Shown here in pieces: positions 52,439-61,166 of a DNA stretch of 64,000 nt. Both the position numbers and the translations under genes were made by a program. How positions within the stretch are numbered: the first letter of the stretch is position 1; each line of letters opens with the position of its first letter. Origin of the DNA: Microscillaceae bacterium (GTDB lineage Bacteria > Bacteroidota > Bacteroidia > Cytophagales > Microscillaceae); contig DMXI01000470.1 in assembly GCA_003483885.1 (NCBI GenBank), forward strand, positions 11,744-75,743. The letters are read 5' to 3'. The notes under the pieces are model-generated. The model did not search any database, was not told the origin of the DNA, and worked only from the letters and a program-made list of their open reading frames with translations.

Positions 52439-53314
52439 ATGCTAAATCCTGAATATCGTTGGCTGAGTAAAAACGATTATGAGATTGTAAAAAAAACTTG
52501 CCTGGAAGAAGTATTCCCTGAGTTTGGTAAAAAAAATAGCCGAGGACCCGAAGGAGCTTTTGACCGTATGTTAGTGATGCGTAGAGTCAACTTTAACCTC
52601 TCAGTGGGTGCTTTTTACAATGATCAAATGATAGGATTTGCCCTTATGGGTACTGGAATTTTCAAAGATAAAATGAGCATCCACGATTGTGGTATAGGCA
52701 CTATTCCCACTTACCGAAACCAAGGAGTATCCTCGGGGATTCTTCGCCATTTTATAGATCAATTTCCAACAAAATCGAAGATTAAATACTCATTTATTAG
52801 CGTAAAGCCTCGACGCTTGAAAGACAGCATTGGTAGAATTTGTGAAAAAGTAGGCTATATCTATGGCGGTGATTTACATTCTTACAAGCTTACTTCCAAA
52901 AAAGCATTTACCCCCATAAACTCCCAAAAGTTTGACATTCGTAAGGTACATAAACCCAATTGGCCCATCTATCATCAATGGCAACGCTCATTTGCAGCTT
53001 GGGAAAGAACCCAAGAAGCCATTACAATCAATGCTCCCTATGAAGTATTTTTGGAAGCTTATCATCAAAACAACTCGGTGGGTTTTTTAATTGGGGATCC
53101 TCGCTATGGTAAAATATCTCAAATAGGTGTACAACCAGCTTATGAAAAAGAGGCTGTTTTCTTTGAGTTGATTGAGCATTTCCATAAAATCGCCCCACAC
53201 AAATACCTACGTATGCTGAACATTAGCACTCAAGAAATTTACCTCATTGAAACTTTACAAAAATTGGGTTTTAAGAAAATCATTGAACTGGAAGAATTGA
53301 AGCTGTCTTTTTAA
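52439..53314 (+). CDS. Tandem-GNAT-like acetyltransferase next to the YcaO cluster
   Basis: The start is ATG 52439, not the TTG at 52430. The 291-residue protein has an N-terminal GNAT domain with acetyl-CoA loop IGTIPTYRNQGVSSGILRHF (~residue 95) and a second, weaker GNAT-like half (HNNSVGFLIGD ... IQTLQKLGFKKIIEL-type end). Such two-lobed proteins are common among peptide or small-molecule acetyltransferases. It lies 33 bp upstream of ycaO, and an acylation step on the cluster's product is a reasonable inference. The substrate cannot be read from sequence. Confidence 0.75.
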   Translation: MLNPEYRWLSKNDYEIVKKTCLEEVFPEFGKKNSRGPEGAFDRMLVMRRVNFNLSVGAFYNDQMIGFALMGTGIFKDKMSIHDCGIGTIPTYRNQGVSSGILRHFIDQFPTKSKIKYSFISVKPRRLKDSIGRICEKVGYIYGGDLHSYKLTSKKAFTPINSQKFDIRKVHKPNWPIYHQWQRSFAAWERTQEAITINAPYEVFLEAYHQNNSVGFLIGDPRYGKISQIGVQPAYEKEAVFFELIEHFHKIAPHKYLRMLNISTQEIYLIETLQKLGFKKIIELEELKLSF

Positions 53315-53347
53315 AATCAAACTTGATAAGCCTAACTGATATTTGTT

Positions 53348-54568
53348 ATGTTACAACAATACCATACAAGTTTACGCACTCGTCCCATTGCAGAGACCTT
53401 GATATTTGCCAAAGCTTATGCCCAAAAATTGGGTATTTCTCGAGTCACCAATACTACCCGTCTGGATCGCATCGGAATCCCAGTATATGCCAGCATCCGT
53501 CCTGACGCGATGTCGGGTTCTTTGTGTGTCAATGCTGGGAAAGGCCTTACCGAGCAAGAAGCTCAAGTAGGTGCTTATATGGAAGCCATAGAAATGGCCC
53601 TGGCCGAACCCAATCGGGCCAATCTACCAATTATAAAAGCCAAAATTTCTGAAGTGCTAGATAGCTCTACTCGTCCCCAGGCTATTTTGGATTTATGCCC
53701 CAAAAGAAACGCGCAAATCGATCCAGCAGCTACTTTGGATTGTGTGGAAGCTTGGGAGATCAATCAAGGAAATTCGTTCAAAATCCCTGCGGAGTTGGTG
53801 TTTACGCCCTACCCTAACAAATCGCCTTGGTTCTCGAGTAATACCAATGGGCTAAGCTCCGGGAATTCGTTGACCGAAGCCACTATCCACGGATTACTAG
53901 AAGTGATAGAACGGGATATTTCTTCTTTTCATTCCATACGAGATACCTCCCAGTTGGTCACTGCGGAAAGCTATCCTCCAAAGATTGCCGCAATTGCTCA
54001 GCAAGTACATCAAGCAGGATTGGAGTTAGTCGTACGTTATGCAAATAATGAATTAGGTATACCTTATTTTATGGCGGCAGTAGTAGATCACGAATTGGCC
54101 AATCCAGTGTTTATCCACGGAGGGTATGGTTGCCATACTTTGAAAGAAATTGCGATGATGCGGGCCGTGACTGAGGCCATTCAAAGCCGTCTATCGTTTA
54201 TCCATGGAGGCAGAGATGACTTAACCGATGCCTTTAAAATCACTCCTGACCAAACTATAGAAGATCGTACCCAAAAATTTCATCAGTTGGTAGCAGGTTT
54301 TAAAAATGATCAACGCATCATTCATTTCGCTGACATTCCAGCATACGATTGGCCTTTTGCAACGCTGGAAGAATACTTAGCGCAATTGCTCCATCTACTA
54401 CAAGACTATGATTTTCATCAAGTATTGAGGGTGGCTTTCACTAAATCGGATGAACCACTCCAGGTTGTGAAAATAATTGTTCCCAAAATGGAATTTTTCA
54501 GCAGAAAGACGCCCCGAATTGGGGTCAGATTATCTCACCATTTACACACCATCGCTCACAACTCTTAA
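53348..54568 (+). CDS. YcaO-domain protein (non-azoline type, TfuA-associated)
   Basis: This 406-residue ATP-dependent backbone-modifying enzyme shows the YcaO ATP-binding signature in order: ATIHGLLEVIERDISSFHSI (E-x-x-E-R), then MMRAVTEAIQSRLSFIHGGR with DD. The N-terminal half has RLDRIGIPVYASIRPDAMSG, typical of the fold. The C-terminus ends HHLHTIAHNS and lacks the PxPxP tail of azoline cyclodehydratases. With an adjacent TfuA, this fits YcaOs that form thioamides (trifolitoxin- or thioviridamide-type and McrA thioglycine systems). The modification here is inferred. It is followed after 4 bp by tfuA. Confidence 0.93.
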   Translation: MLQQYHTSLRTRPIAETLIFAKAYAQKLGISRVTNTTRLDRIGIPVYASIRPDAMSGSLCVNAGKGLTEQEAQVGAYMEAIEMALAEPNRANLPIIKAKISEVLDSSTRPQAILDLCPKRNAQIDPAATLDCVEAWEINQGNSFKIPAELVFTPYPNKSPWFSSNTNGLSSGNSLTEATIHGLLEVIERDISSFHSIRDTSQLVTAESYPPKIAAIAQQVHQAGLELVVRYANNELGIPYFMAAVVDHELANPVFIHGGYGCHTLKEIAMMRAVTEAIQSRLSFIHGGRDDLTDAFKITPDQTIEDRTQKFHQLVAGFKNDQRIIHFADIPAYDWPFATLEEYLAQLLHLLQDYDFHQVLRVAFTKSDEPLQVVKIIVPKMEFFSRKTPRIGVRLSHHLHTIAHNS

Positions 54569-54572
54569 GCTT

Positions 54573-55253
54573 ATGAACCCATCACTTCCCACTCTGATTT
54601 TTGCGGGGCCAAGCCTTACCCCTGAAAGCAAGCAATTGATTGATAGTATTCCTCAAGCCACCCTTTGTCCTCCCATCCAACGAGGTGATTTACCTCATTG
54701 GCTCCAACAAGGATTTCGAGGCAACCTCATTATTGCCGATGGCTTGTTTGGGCAAACCTTGGCGGTGGGCCATGCCGAAATTCGTGAAGCCCTTGCGAAA
54801 GAATGTCAAGTATACGGAGTATCGTCTATGGGGGCTATTCGGGCTTATGAGATGAGGCATATGGGAGTTATGGGTGTTGGGCAAGTATACGCGCGTTTTG
54901 CTCAAGATGAGGCAGAAGACTTCCAAGACGATGAAGTAACACTACTACACACTACTGCTCCTGAATACCGAGCATTAAGTGAGCCTTTGATTCATCTGCG
55001 AGTATGTGTAGATGACTTCATTGCTAAAAAAATATTCTCACCCAAAGCCGGCACAAAAATCATCCAACATCTCAAGCAAATGTATTTTGGGGATCGCACT
55101 TTACACCTTTTTCAACAATTGGTAGCACAACATACTACTGATAATATTTCAAGTTATATGAATGTGTTTGAAAATTACCGCATTAAAAATTCTGATTTAA
55201 CCACTTTCTTAAGAAGAATATTTCTTGAAAATAACCTTCTATTACAAGATTAA
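54573..55253 (+). CDS. tfuA: TfuA-like protein, YcaO partner
   Basis: The start ATG 54573 lies 4 bp after the ycaO stop. A longer frame to 54477 would lie inside ycaO. The 226-residue protein has the TfuA core: TLIFAGPSLTPESKQLI, IQRGDLPHWLQQGFRGNLII, ADGLFGQTLAVGHAEIREAL and CQVYGVSSMGAIRAYEMRHM. TfuA proteins assist YcaO in thioamidation, possibly by delivering sulfur. A C-terminal ~80-residue helical part follows. The tight pairing with YcaO makes a functional pair near certain; the product is unknown. Confidence 0.92.
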   Translation: MNPSLPTLIFAGPSLTPESKQLIDSIPQATLCPPIQRGDLPHWLQQGFRGNLIIADGLFGQTLAVGHAEIREALAKECQVYGVSSMGAIRAYEMRHMGVMGVGQVYARFAQDEAEDFQDDEVTLLHTTAPEYRALSEPLIHLRVCVDDFIAKKIFSPKAGTKIIQHLKQMYFGDRTLHLFQQLVAQHTTDNISSYMNVFENYRIKNSDLTTFLRRIFLENNLLLQD

Positions 55254-55267
55254 CTTAAGGTGAATTA

Positions 55268-55298
55268 TTTGGCTACCCACAATCTTTTTCTATATTTG
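55268..55298 (+). promoter_or_regulatory. Near-perfect Bacteroidota promoter for the putative precursor gene
   Basis: TTTG (55268-55271), exactly 19 nt, then TATATTTG (55291-55298), a full match to TTTG-N19-TAnnTTTG. It lies 15 bp after tfuA and drives the 65-residue peptide gene with a ~35-nt leader. Confidence 0.8.
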
Positions 55299-55338
55299 GT
55301 GCAGATAAATATCCATTCAATACTAAAAAATAATAACT

Positions 55339-55536
55339 ATGACTATCATTACTCAATCTTTGGCTAATGAGACCTTGGAAGTAGCTTTAACTTCTGAGTC
55401 TCAAGAATTCCTTGATCAACTATTAGGTGAAACCCTTCATTCTAAAAATCTTGTTTTAGATTTACCTTCGGCTGCACTTGACGATCCAGAAGAAGACGGT
55501 GACGATGATGGAGAAACCAAACCGAAAAAGAGTTAA
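55339..55536 (+). CDS. Small acidic peptide, putative RiPP precursor of the YcaO-TfuA cluster
   Basis: The 65-residue product has an N-terminal helical leader-like part (TLEVALTSESQEFLDQLLGE, residues 12-31), a hydrophobic stretch NLVLDLPSAALDD (37-49) and a highly acidic segment with nine Asp/Glu in residues 48-59, then KPKKS at the end. It has no Cys, so azoline or lanthionine rings on Cys are excluded; backbone thioamides would not need Cys. Its size, position directly after tfuA, private strong promoter and private terminator all fit a precursor peptide. No known precursor family was recognised, and a leader/core boundary cannot be fixed. Confidence 0.7.
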   Translation: MTIITQSLANETLEVALTSESQEFLDQLLGETLHSKNLVLDLPSAALDDPEEDGDDDGETKPKKS

Positions 55537-55561
55537 ACACCATCAATAGTATGACATTATG

Positions 55562-55610
55562 AATCACCTCTTGTCTGAATCTATGATTTCTACTTGAGGT
55601 GATTGTTTTT
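55562..55610 (+). terminator. Terminator of the putative precursor gene
   Basis: AATCACCTC (55562-55570) pairs perfectly with GAGGTGATT (55596-55604) and is followed by GTTTTTC. It lies 25 bp past the peptide stop and 62 bp before the next gene. Confidence 0.8.
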
Positions 55611-55672
55611 CTTAAGCCAAAGCGAGTCTTTGTTAATTCCGTTTTTCTTTTTGGATGGCTTCTGGATCAAGT

Positions 55673-58600
55673 ATGAAAAAATCCTTATTGTTTACAATTA
55701 CTATTTTCTTCCATTTTATAAGCGCAGCCCAAAACCTTCCGTTTTCAGTTAAGCATCAAGGAATTCCTGCTATACAAAACTACAGTACGAAGGACTATAA
55801 CGCTGATCCACTCAACTTTGATATTACTCAAGATGAACGTGGAATTATGTACTTTGCGAATAGTTCGGGAGTATTAGAATACGATGGAAGTAAATGGCGA
55901 CTTCAAAAACTTCCCAACGAGTCCAGAGTGTACTCCCTCGCCTATGACCAACAAAAGCATAGAGTCTATGTAGGAGGAATAGGTGATTTTGGTTACTTAT
56001 CTTCTGATCAACAAGGTATAAGTAAATTTATCTCTTTAAAACCTTTAATTCCTGAAAAACATCGAAATTTCAAACATGTTTGGCTTATTTTTTCTACCTC
56101 TAACCAAGGTACTATCTTCTTTACTACCTCTGCAATTTATATCTTAAAACAAGGAAAAATTGAAGTAATCACTCCTGTTGGAAAAAACCCATTTCATGCT
56201 GCGTTTTTTGTTAATAACATTTTGTATGTAAGGGTATGGGGCGAAGGTTTAAAAAAGCTACAAAATGGTAACTTAACACTTGTACCCAATGGGAATTCAT
56301 TTGCGCAAGAACGAATTTATGCTCTGCTACCTTTTGACCTAAATAGATTATTAGTCATCACTCGTACTAAAGGTCTATTTCTATATGACGGCAAAAACTT
56401 CACTCCTTGGAAAACACAACTTTCTTCAAAATACTTAGAAGGGGCTCAAGTATACTTCAGTAAGGCATTAAAAAACAAGTACTTTGTTATAGCCTCTCTA
56501 AAAAAAGGGGTTACCATCTTAGATAAAAAGGGGATAATCATCCAACAAATCGATGAATCAATAGGGCTTAAAAGCCCATACATTTATAATCTTTTCTCTG
56601 ATAAAGATAATAATATTTGGGTAGCTAAATCAGAAGGTTTAGGGCAGATCACTCTGAATACTCCATTCTCTTTTTATAATCAAAACCTTGGCTTAACTTC
56701 TAATATCACATCCTCTGTTATTACCCAAAATACAGCATATTTTGGTACAATGCAGAAAGGTATTTTCACCATACCTTGGCAAAACACTAATGATCAAGAG
56801 CTTAATAATATTAAGTCCATTAATGATAAAATCACTAATATATTTGATATAGAAGTTCAGAAAGATGATTTGTTAGTTGGCTATAATGCAGGAGTATGGA
56901 TTTATAATACATCCAATCAAAAAAGCTATGAGATAGCTAAAGAGCGATATATTTGGAAGTTCATCAATACCATAGCTAATCCCAAAGTTCTTATTGCAGG
57001 AGCTCGTAATGGTCTAATTAAAATAATTCAGGAGAATGATCAATGGCAGGCGATCTCAATTAAGAAAAGCCTTGGAACTATCCCCTTCTTGGTAGAATAC
57101 AAACCAGGACAATTATTAATAAGTAATGACAATGGGGTGCTTTCTAAAGTCTCTTTAAATCCCCTTCTGGATAGTATCATCAACCAAAAAAAATATGATA
57201 CTTTACAAGGTTTGCCTGCCAACAATGGGAATCGCGTTTTTCAAGTAGGTAATCAAGCATTGATTGCAACCAAATCAGGGATTTATCAATACAATGAAGC
57301 CCAAGATCGTTTTGAAAAACACCCCAAGTTTGTCAGATTAGTGGGAAATTTATTAATACGCTACATCAAAGGAGATAAACAAGGTAATATTTGGCTTTGG
57401 GCAGGTTCTCCCAATCAATTGAATGTACTTTTTTTGAAAAAGCAAGCTGATGGCTTTCATCAACTCATTAAAACACCTTTTCAGAAATTGAAAAATACTT
57501 TTACTGAGTTGGATACCCATATTAACCCCATTGACGGGCAAAATGTGCTTTTTAGCTCTCCAGAAGGAGCGATTCATTACGATCCAAGCATCAAGATTAA
57601 TTACGATCAGCCTTACCTGAGCTTGATTCGTAGGGTAGAAACTATCGCAGACCAAGACTCGCTCATTTTTGGGGGAAGCTTTTTAGATAGTTTAGGGCAC
57701 ATTACCCATATACAACCTAAAAAAGCGGTATTAAAGCTACCCTATGGCCTCAATGACCTGCGTTTTACCTTTGCCGCTACTTATTATGAAGACAATGACC
57801 AATTGGTGTACAGCCATCGTCTCAAAGGGTTTGATGCTCACTGGAGTGACTGGCTCAATGCCACCCAAAAAGAATATACCAACCTGCCGGAAGGTAAATA
57901 TACCTTTATGGTAAAAGCCCGTAACATTTACGGCAAAGAAAGCCTAGTAGCCAGTTATTCTTTCAAAGTTCTTCCGCCCTGGCACCGTACAGTGTGGGCA
58001 TATATTGGCTATGTGTTTATCGCCGCTTTTGTAGTATGGGCCATTGTCAAACTCAACGTAAGAAGACTGCAAGGGCAAAAGCGGAGGCTAGAGCACGTAG
58101 TACAGCGAAGAACGGCTGAAATTGTAGAGAAGAACAATAGCTTGCGCATGCAAAAGGAGGAGTTGGAAGCTCTGAACGAACAAATCATTGATCAAAAACA
58201 GGTTATTGAAAAGAAAAACGAAGACATTGTGGCCAGTATCAATTACGCCCGACGGATTCAAACTGCTATGCTTCCCCAAATGCATTTGATCAAAGAATCG
58301 TTGAATGCCTTTATTCTGTACCGCCCACGTGACATTGTAAGTGGAGATTTTTATTGGTTTGCCGATGTAGAACTAACTGCCCTCAAACAAACCAAAAAGC
58401 GCTCCATCATCATTGCCGCGGACTGCACTGGACACGGTGTACCAGGAGCTTTTGTAAGTATGGTGGGCAACGAACTACTCAATGAAATCATCAAACGGCA
58501 CGAGGTGCACGAACCTTACCAAATTCTGGAATGGCTCAACGAAGGCATCAAACGAGTGTTCCAGTTCAAAGAAACCAGGTCACGGGACGGCATGGACATT

Positions 58601-58999
58601 GCCATTTGTGCTATTGATAAGGAAAATAAAACAATGGAATTTGCTGGAGCCCACAACCCCATTTTGTATGTGCAAAACGGGGAAATGATGGTAATCAAGG
58701 GCGACAAAATATCAGTTGGCGAACAATGGCCCAAGAAAATGAAGCGTCATACCAATCATACCATCTCGGTAGAAGAACCGACGACTTTCTATTTGTTTTC
58801 GGATGGTTTTCAGGATCAATTTGGTGGAGCCAATGGTAAAAAGTTTATGCGGGCTAAATTTTACCGTTTATTACACGAAGCCTCTAATCTCACCATTGAT
58901 AAGCAACAAGCCTTGCTCGAACAACGGTTAGACGATTGGATGGGTGAACAATCTCAAATAGATGATATTTTGGTGTTGGGGGTACACGTGGATTTGTAA
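55673..58999 (+). CDS. Beta-propeller sensor with SpoIIE-type PP2C phosphatase output
   Basis: The start ATG 55673 (MKKSLLFTITIFFHFISAAQ) gives a signal peptide; an ATG six codons earlier is less likely. The ~1108-residue protein has a large periplasmic two-component-type propeller (~25-680: repeated W/Y-rich blades such as TQDERGIMYFANSSGVLEYD), a Y_Y_Y-like domain (~690-775: LKGFDAHWSDWLNATQKEYT), one transmembrane helix (~785-805), a coiled coil, and a SpoIIE phosphatase (SINYARRIQTAMLPQ; DIVSGDFYWF; IIAADCTGHGVPGAFVSMVG). It probably dephosphorylates an anti-anti-sigma (STAS) protein. A link to the upstream RiPP cluster is only positional. Confidence 0.9.
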   Translation: MKKSLLFTITIFFHFISAAQNLPFSVKHQGIPAIQNYSTKDYNADPLNFDITQDERGIMYFANSSGVLEYDGSKWRLQKLPNESRVYSLAYDQQKHRVYVGGIGDFGYLSSDQQGISKFISLKPLIPEKHRNFKHVWLIFSTSNQGTIFFTTSAIYILKQGKIEVITPVGKNPFHAAFFVNNILYVRVWGEGLKKLQNGNLTLVPNGNSFAQERIYALLPFDLNRLLVITRTKGLFLYDGKNFTPWKTQLSSKYLEGAQVYFSKALKNKYFVIASLKKGVTILDKKGIIIQQIDESIGLKSPYIYNLFSDKDNNIWVAKSEGLGQITLNTPFSFYNQNLGLTSNITSSVITQNTAYFGTMQKGIFTIPWQNTNDQELNNIKSINDKITNIFDIEVQKDDLLVGYNAGVWIYNTSNQKSYEIAKERYIWKFINTIANPKVLIAGARNGLIKIIQENDQWQAISIKKSLGTIPFLVEYKPGQLLISNDNGVLSKVSLNPLLDSIINQKKYDTLQGLPANNGNRVFQVGNQALIATKSGIYQYNEAQDRFEKHPKFVRLVGNLLIRYIKGDKQGNIWLWAGSPNQLNVLFLKKQADGFHQLIKTPFQKLKNTFTELDTHINPIDGQNVLFSSPEGAIHYDPSIKINYDQPYLSLIRRVETIADQDSLIFGGSFLDSLGHITHIQPKKAVLKLPYGLNDLRFTFAATYYEDNDQLVYSHRLKGFDAHWSDWLNATQKEYTNLPEGKYTFMVKARNIYGKESLVASYSFKVLPPWHRTVWAYIGYVFIAAFVVWAIVKLNVRRLQGQKRRLEHVVQRRTAEIVEKNNSLRMQKEELEALNEQIIDQKQVIEKKNEDIVASINYARRIQTAMLPQMHLIKESLNAFILYRPRDIVSGDFYWFADVELTALKQTKKRSIIIAADCTGHGVPGAFVSMVGNELLNEIIKRHEVHEPYQILEWLNEGIKRVFQFKETRSRDGMDIAICAIDKENKTMEFAGAHNPILYVQNGEMMVIKGDKISVGEQWPKKMKRHTNHTISVEEPTTFYLFSDGFQDQFGGANGKKFMRAKFYRLLHEASNLTIDKQQALLEQRLDDWMGEQSQIDDILVLGVHVDL

Positions 59000-59043
59000 A
59001 ACAACGGTACCAATCCCCTAAGTTCTTTATAGATCAGCATAAT

Positions 59044-59979
59044 CTAATCATCGTGATCGTCCCACAAGCGGCTACCACAATATTTGCAATAAGACGCATT
59101 GAGATCGTGCCCGTCCATACCACAACCAAAGCATTCTTTGTTGCTCAAGGTAGGAGTATTTTTATCCCTTTGCTTGGCGATTTCTGCCGATACGATACTG
59201 GTAGGAACTACAATCGTGCTAAAGCCCAATAACATCAACACTGAAGCCAAGGCTTGCCCCTCGTAGGTTTTGGGTGCCATGTCGCCATAGCCTACCGTAG
59301 TAATCGTAACAATGGCCCAATAAATACCTCGGGGAATACTGGTAAACCCATGTTTGGGTCCTTCAATTACATACATCAATGAACCAATAATCGTCACTGA
59401 GATCATCACTGCTACCAAAAATACGGTGATTTTATGACGGCTCGATTTGAGGGCATCTACCAATACGCCAGCTTCGCCAGTATATTCTACCAGATTAAAA
59501 ACCCGAAATAGTCTAAACAATCGTACCAAACGAATGACCACCAAAAAAGTGACTGAGGCCCAACCAAACAGTCCCAAATACATTGGGAAAATGGCCAGGA
59601 AATCCATGATACCTAAGGGGCTAAAAATATATCGGGAAGGCTTGGGTAAAGCAATGATTCTTAGAAAGTATTCGATGGTAAATAATATAGTAGTAAACCA
59701 GGCCGTAAAGGTAAACCAGCCTCCGTAGGCCAATTTGAGCTCTTTGACAGTTTCTAAAATTACAGCAGTAGAACTCAACAGGATGAGCGCAAGCAGCGCC
59801 AAATCAAAGGCCTTGGCACTAAGTGATTCGGAACGATAAATGGTTTTATATAAATTATAGCGCCATTTGGTACCTACCAGCTTTCGAGCTTTTTTGACAT
59901 ACCGTGCCTGAGCGCTTAGTTTTTTGGGTAAAGTTTTATTGTTTGAAGTATTTTTTTCCAATGCCAGTGTTCGTTCCAT
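59044..59979 (-). CDS. Voltage-gated-type K+ channel with C-terminal zinc ribbon
   Basis: This 311-residue protein has six transmembrane helices. S4 is VIRLVRLFRLFRVFNLVEYT with Arg every third residue. The pore loop and selectivity filter is TITTVGYGDMAPKTYEG, and S6 is ASVLMLLGFSTIVVPTSIVS. A C-terminal four-Cys zinc ribbon follows (ECFGCGMDGHDLNASYCKYC, then GSRLWDDHDD). The N-terminal ~40 residues are basic and disordered-looking. K+ selectivity is clear from GYGD; a zinc- or redox-based control through the ribbon is a guess. It converges with the SpoIIE gene. Confidence 0.93.
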   Translation of the reverse strand: MERTLALEKNTSNNKTLPKKLSAQARYVKKARKLVGTKWRYNLYKTIYRSESLSAKAFDLALLALILLSSTAVILETVKELKLAYGGWFTFTAWFTTILFTIEYFLRIIALPKPSRYIFSPLGIMDFLAIFPMYLGLFGWASVTFLVVIRLVRLFRLFRVFNLVEYTGEAGVLVDALKSSRHKITVFLVAVMISVTIIGSLMYVIEGPKHGFTSIPRGIYWAIVTITTVGYGDMAPKTYEGQALASVLMLLGFSTIVVPTSIVSAEIAKQRDKNTPTLSNKECFGCGMDGHDLNASYCKYCGSRLWDDHDD

Positions 59980-60268
59980 GTTGTCGTAATGTCCTGATCT
60001 ATTCCTAGCTTATTGATTGCCAGGATGTATTTAGTGTCTTTAAATTCATTGCCTAACAATATTCTTACCATTTCAACAACAGCCTTTGATTAGTACAATT
60101 AATTTCTTACAGATGCTGTATATTTATTATAAAAGCAAGATTTAATTGTAGTAATTAATATGAAACTTTTTTGTTTAAAAATAAGTGTAAAATTTTCAAG
60201 AATTCTGGAGGTTACCTCATCACTACTTTGGGTATTATTAAATTCATTAGAAACTAACTAAAAACACT

Positions 60269-61120
60269 ATGAGTAATCGTAAAAAAAGAGCTAACCTGGC
60301 TCAAGAAACACTAAACACTTTGGAAGCAGGGAGCTATGTCAATGCTCAGAAAGAGGTAGTAGATATTCAGGAGGCATTAGACGTTGCCATAGAGGGTACA
60401 GAACTCTACGCGCCTGAGGATTTTAAAAAGGAAGTATACAGTGAGCGAGACACAGTCATGCAAGCGCAAAGTTTTGATACGGTGTTTGAAGTAACTGCTG
60501 AAACCACTCTTCAGGCAGCTCGTCGCTTAGTAGAAGAAGGGCATCAAGATATTGCAGTGCTCAACTTTGCTTCGGCCAAAAATCCAGGCGGAGGATTTCT
60601 GGGCGGTAGTCAAGCACAAGAAGAAAGCCTGGCTCGTTCTTCGGCACTCTACCCTTGCCTTGAGAAGCACAAGTCGCTGTACTTAGCCAATCGCAAAAGA
60701 CGCACGGGTTTATACTCTGATCATATGATTTATGCGCCTCAGGTGCCCGTTTTTCGGGACGATGATGGTAGCTTTTTGGATACTCCCTATCCGATTTCTA
60801 TCATTACCTCTCCCGCAGTCAATGCCGGGTCGGTCAAAGACAACTACCCACATGAACTGGATTTGATAGAAAACACAATGCTGGAACGTACCGAAAAAGT
60901 GTTGTCGTTGGCAGTGTCTTACCAACATCGAGTATTGGTATTAGGTGCTTGGGGTTGTGGCGTTTTCAAAAACAATCCTAAAGACATTGCCCGTTATTTT
61001 GCTACTTTTTTGCAAGCTGACGGACGCTTTGCCCAGGTATTTGAGAAAGTCGTATTTGCGGTGTATAGTGGGCAAAAGGTCAACCCTAATTTACCTGTTT
61101 TTGAGGAATTATTTGGATAA
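60269..61120 (+). CDS. Microbial-type poly(ADP-ribose) glycohydrolase (TIGR02452 family)
   Basis: This 283-residue protein has an N-terminal DUF2263-like domain (RKKRANLAQETLNTLEAGSY) and a macro-domain-related PARG core. The catalytic loop is NFASAKNPGGGFLGGSQAQE followed by E, with the two Glu residues in place, plus LARSSALYPCL and a C-terminal VLGAWGCGVFKNNPKDIARY. It removes ADP-ribose from proteins in relatives. No ADP-ribosyltransferase is adjacent. It is 46 bp before the unknown membrane gene. Confidence 0.9.
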   Translation: MSNRKKRANLAQETLNTLEAGSYVNAQKEVVDIQEALDVAIEGTELYAPEDFKKEVYSERDTVMQAQSFDTVFEVTAETTLQAARRLVEEGHQDIAVLNFASAKNPGGGFLGGSQAQEESLARSSALYPCLEKHKSLYLANRKRRTGLYSDHMIYAPQVPVFRDDDGSFLDTPYPISIITSPAVNAGSVKDNYPHELDLIENTMLERTEKVLSLAVSYQHRVLVLGAWGCGVFKNNPKDIARYFATFLQADGRFAQVFEKVVFAVYSGQKVNPNLPVFEELFG

Positions 61121-61166
61121 ACTTTGTAAGTTATCTCCCTAAAATGCGACCTATGCACCAAAAACA

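Noticed and set aside
54477..54572. Longer TfuA start inside ycaO
   Set aside because: It would lie fully within ycaO; the TfuA core begins right after the ATG at 54573.
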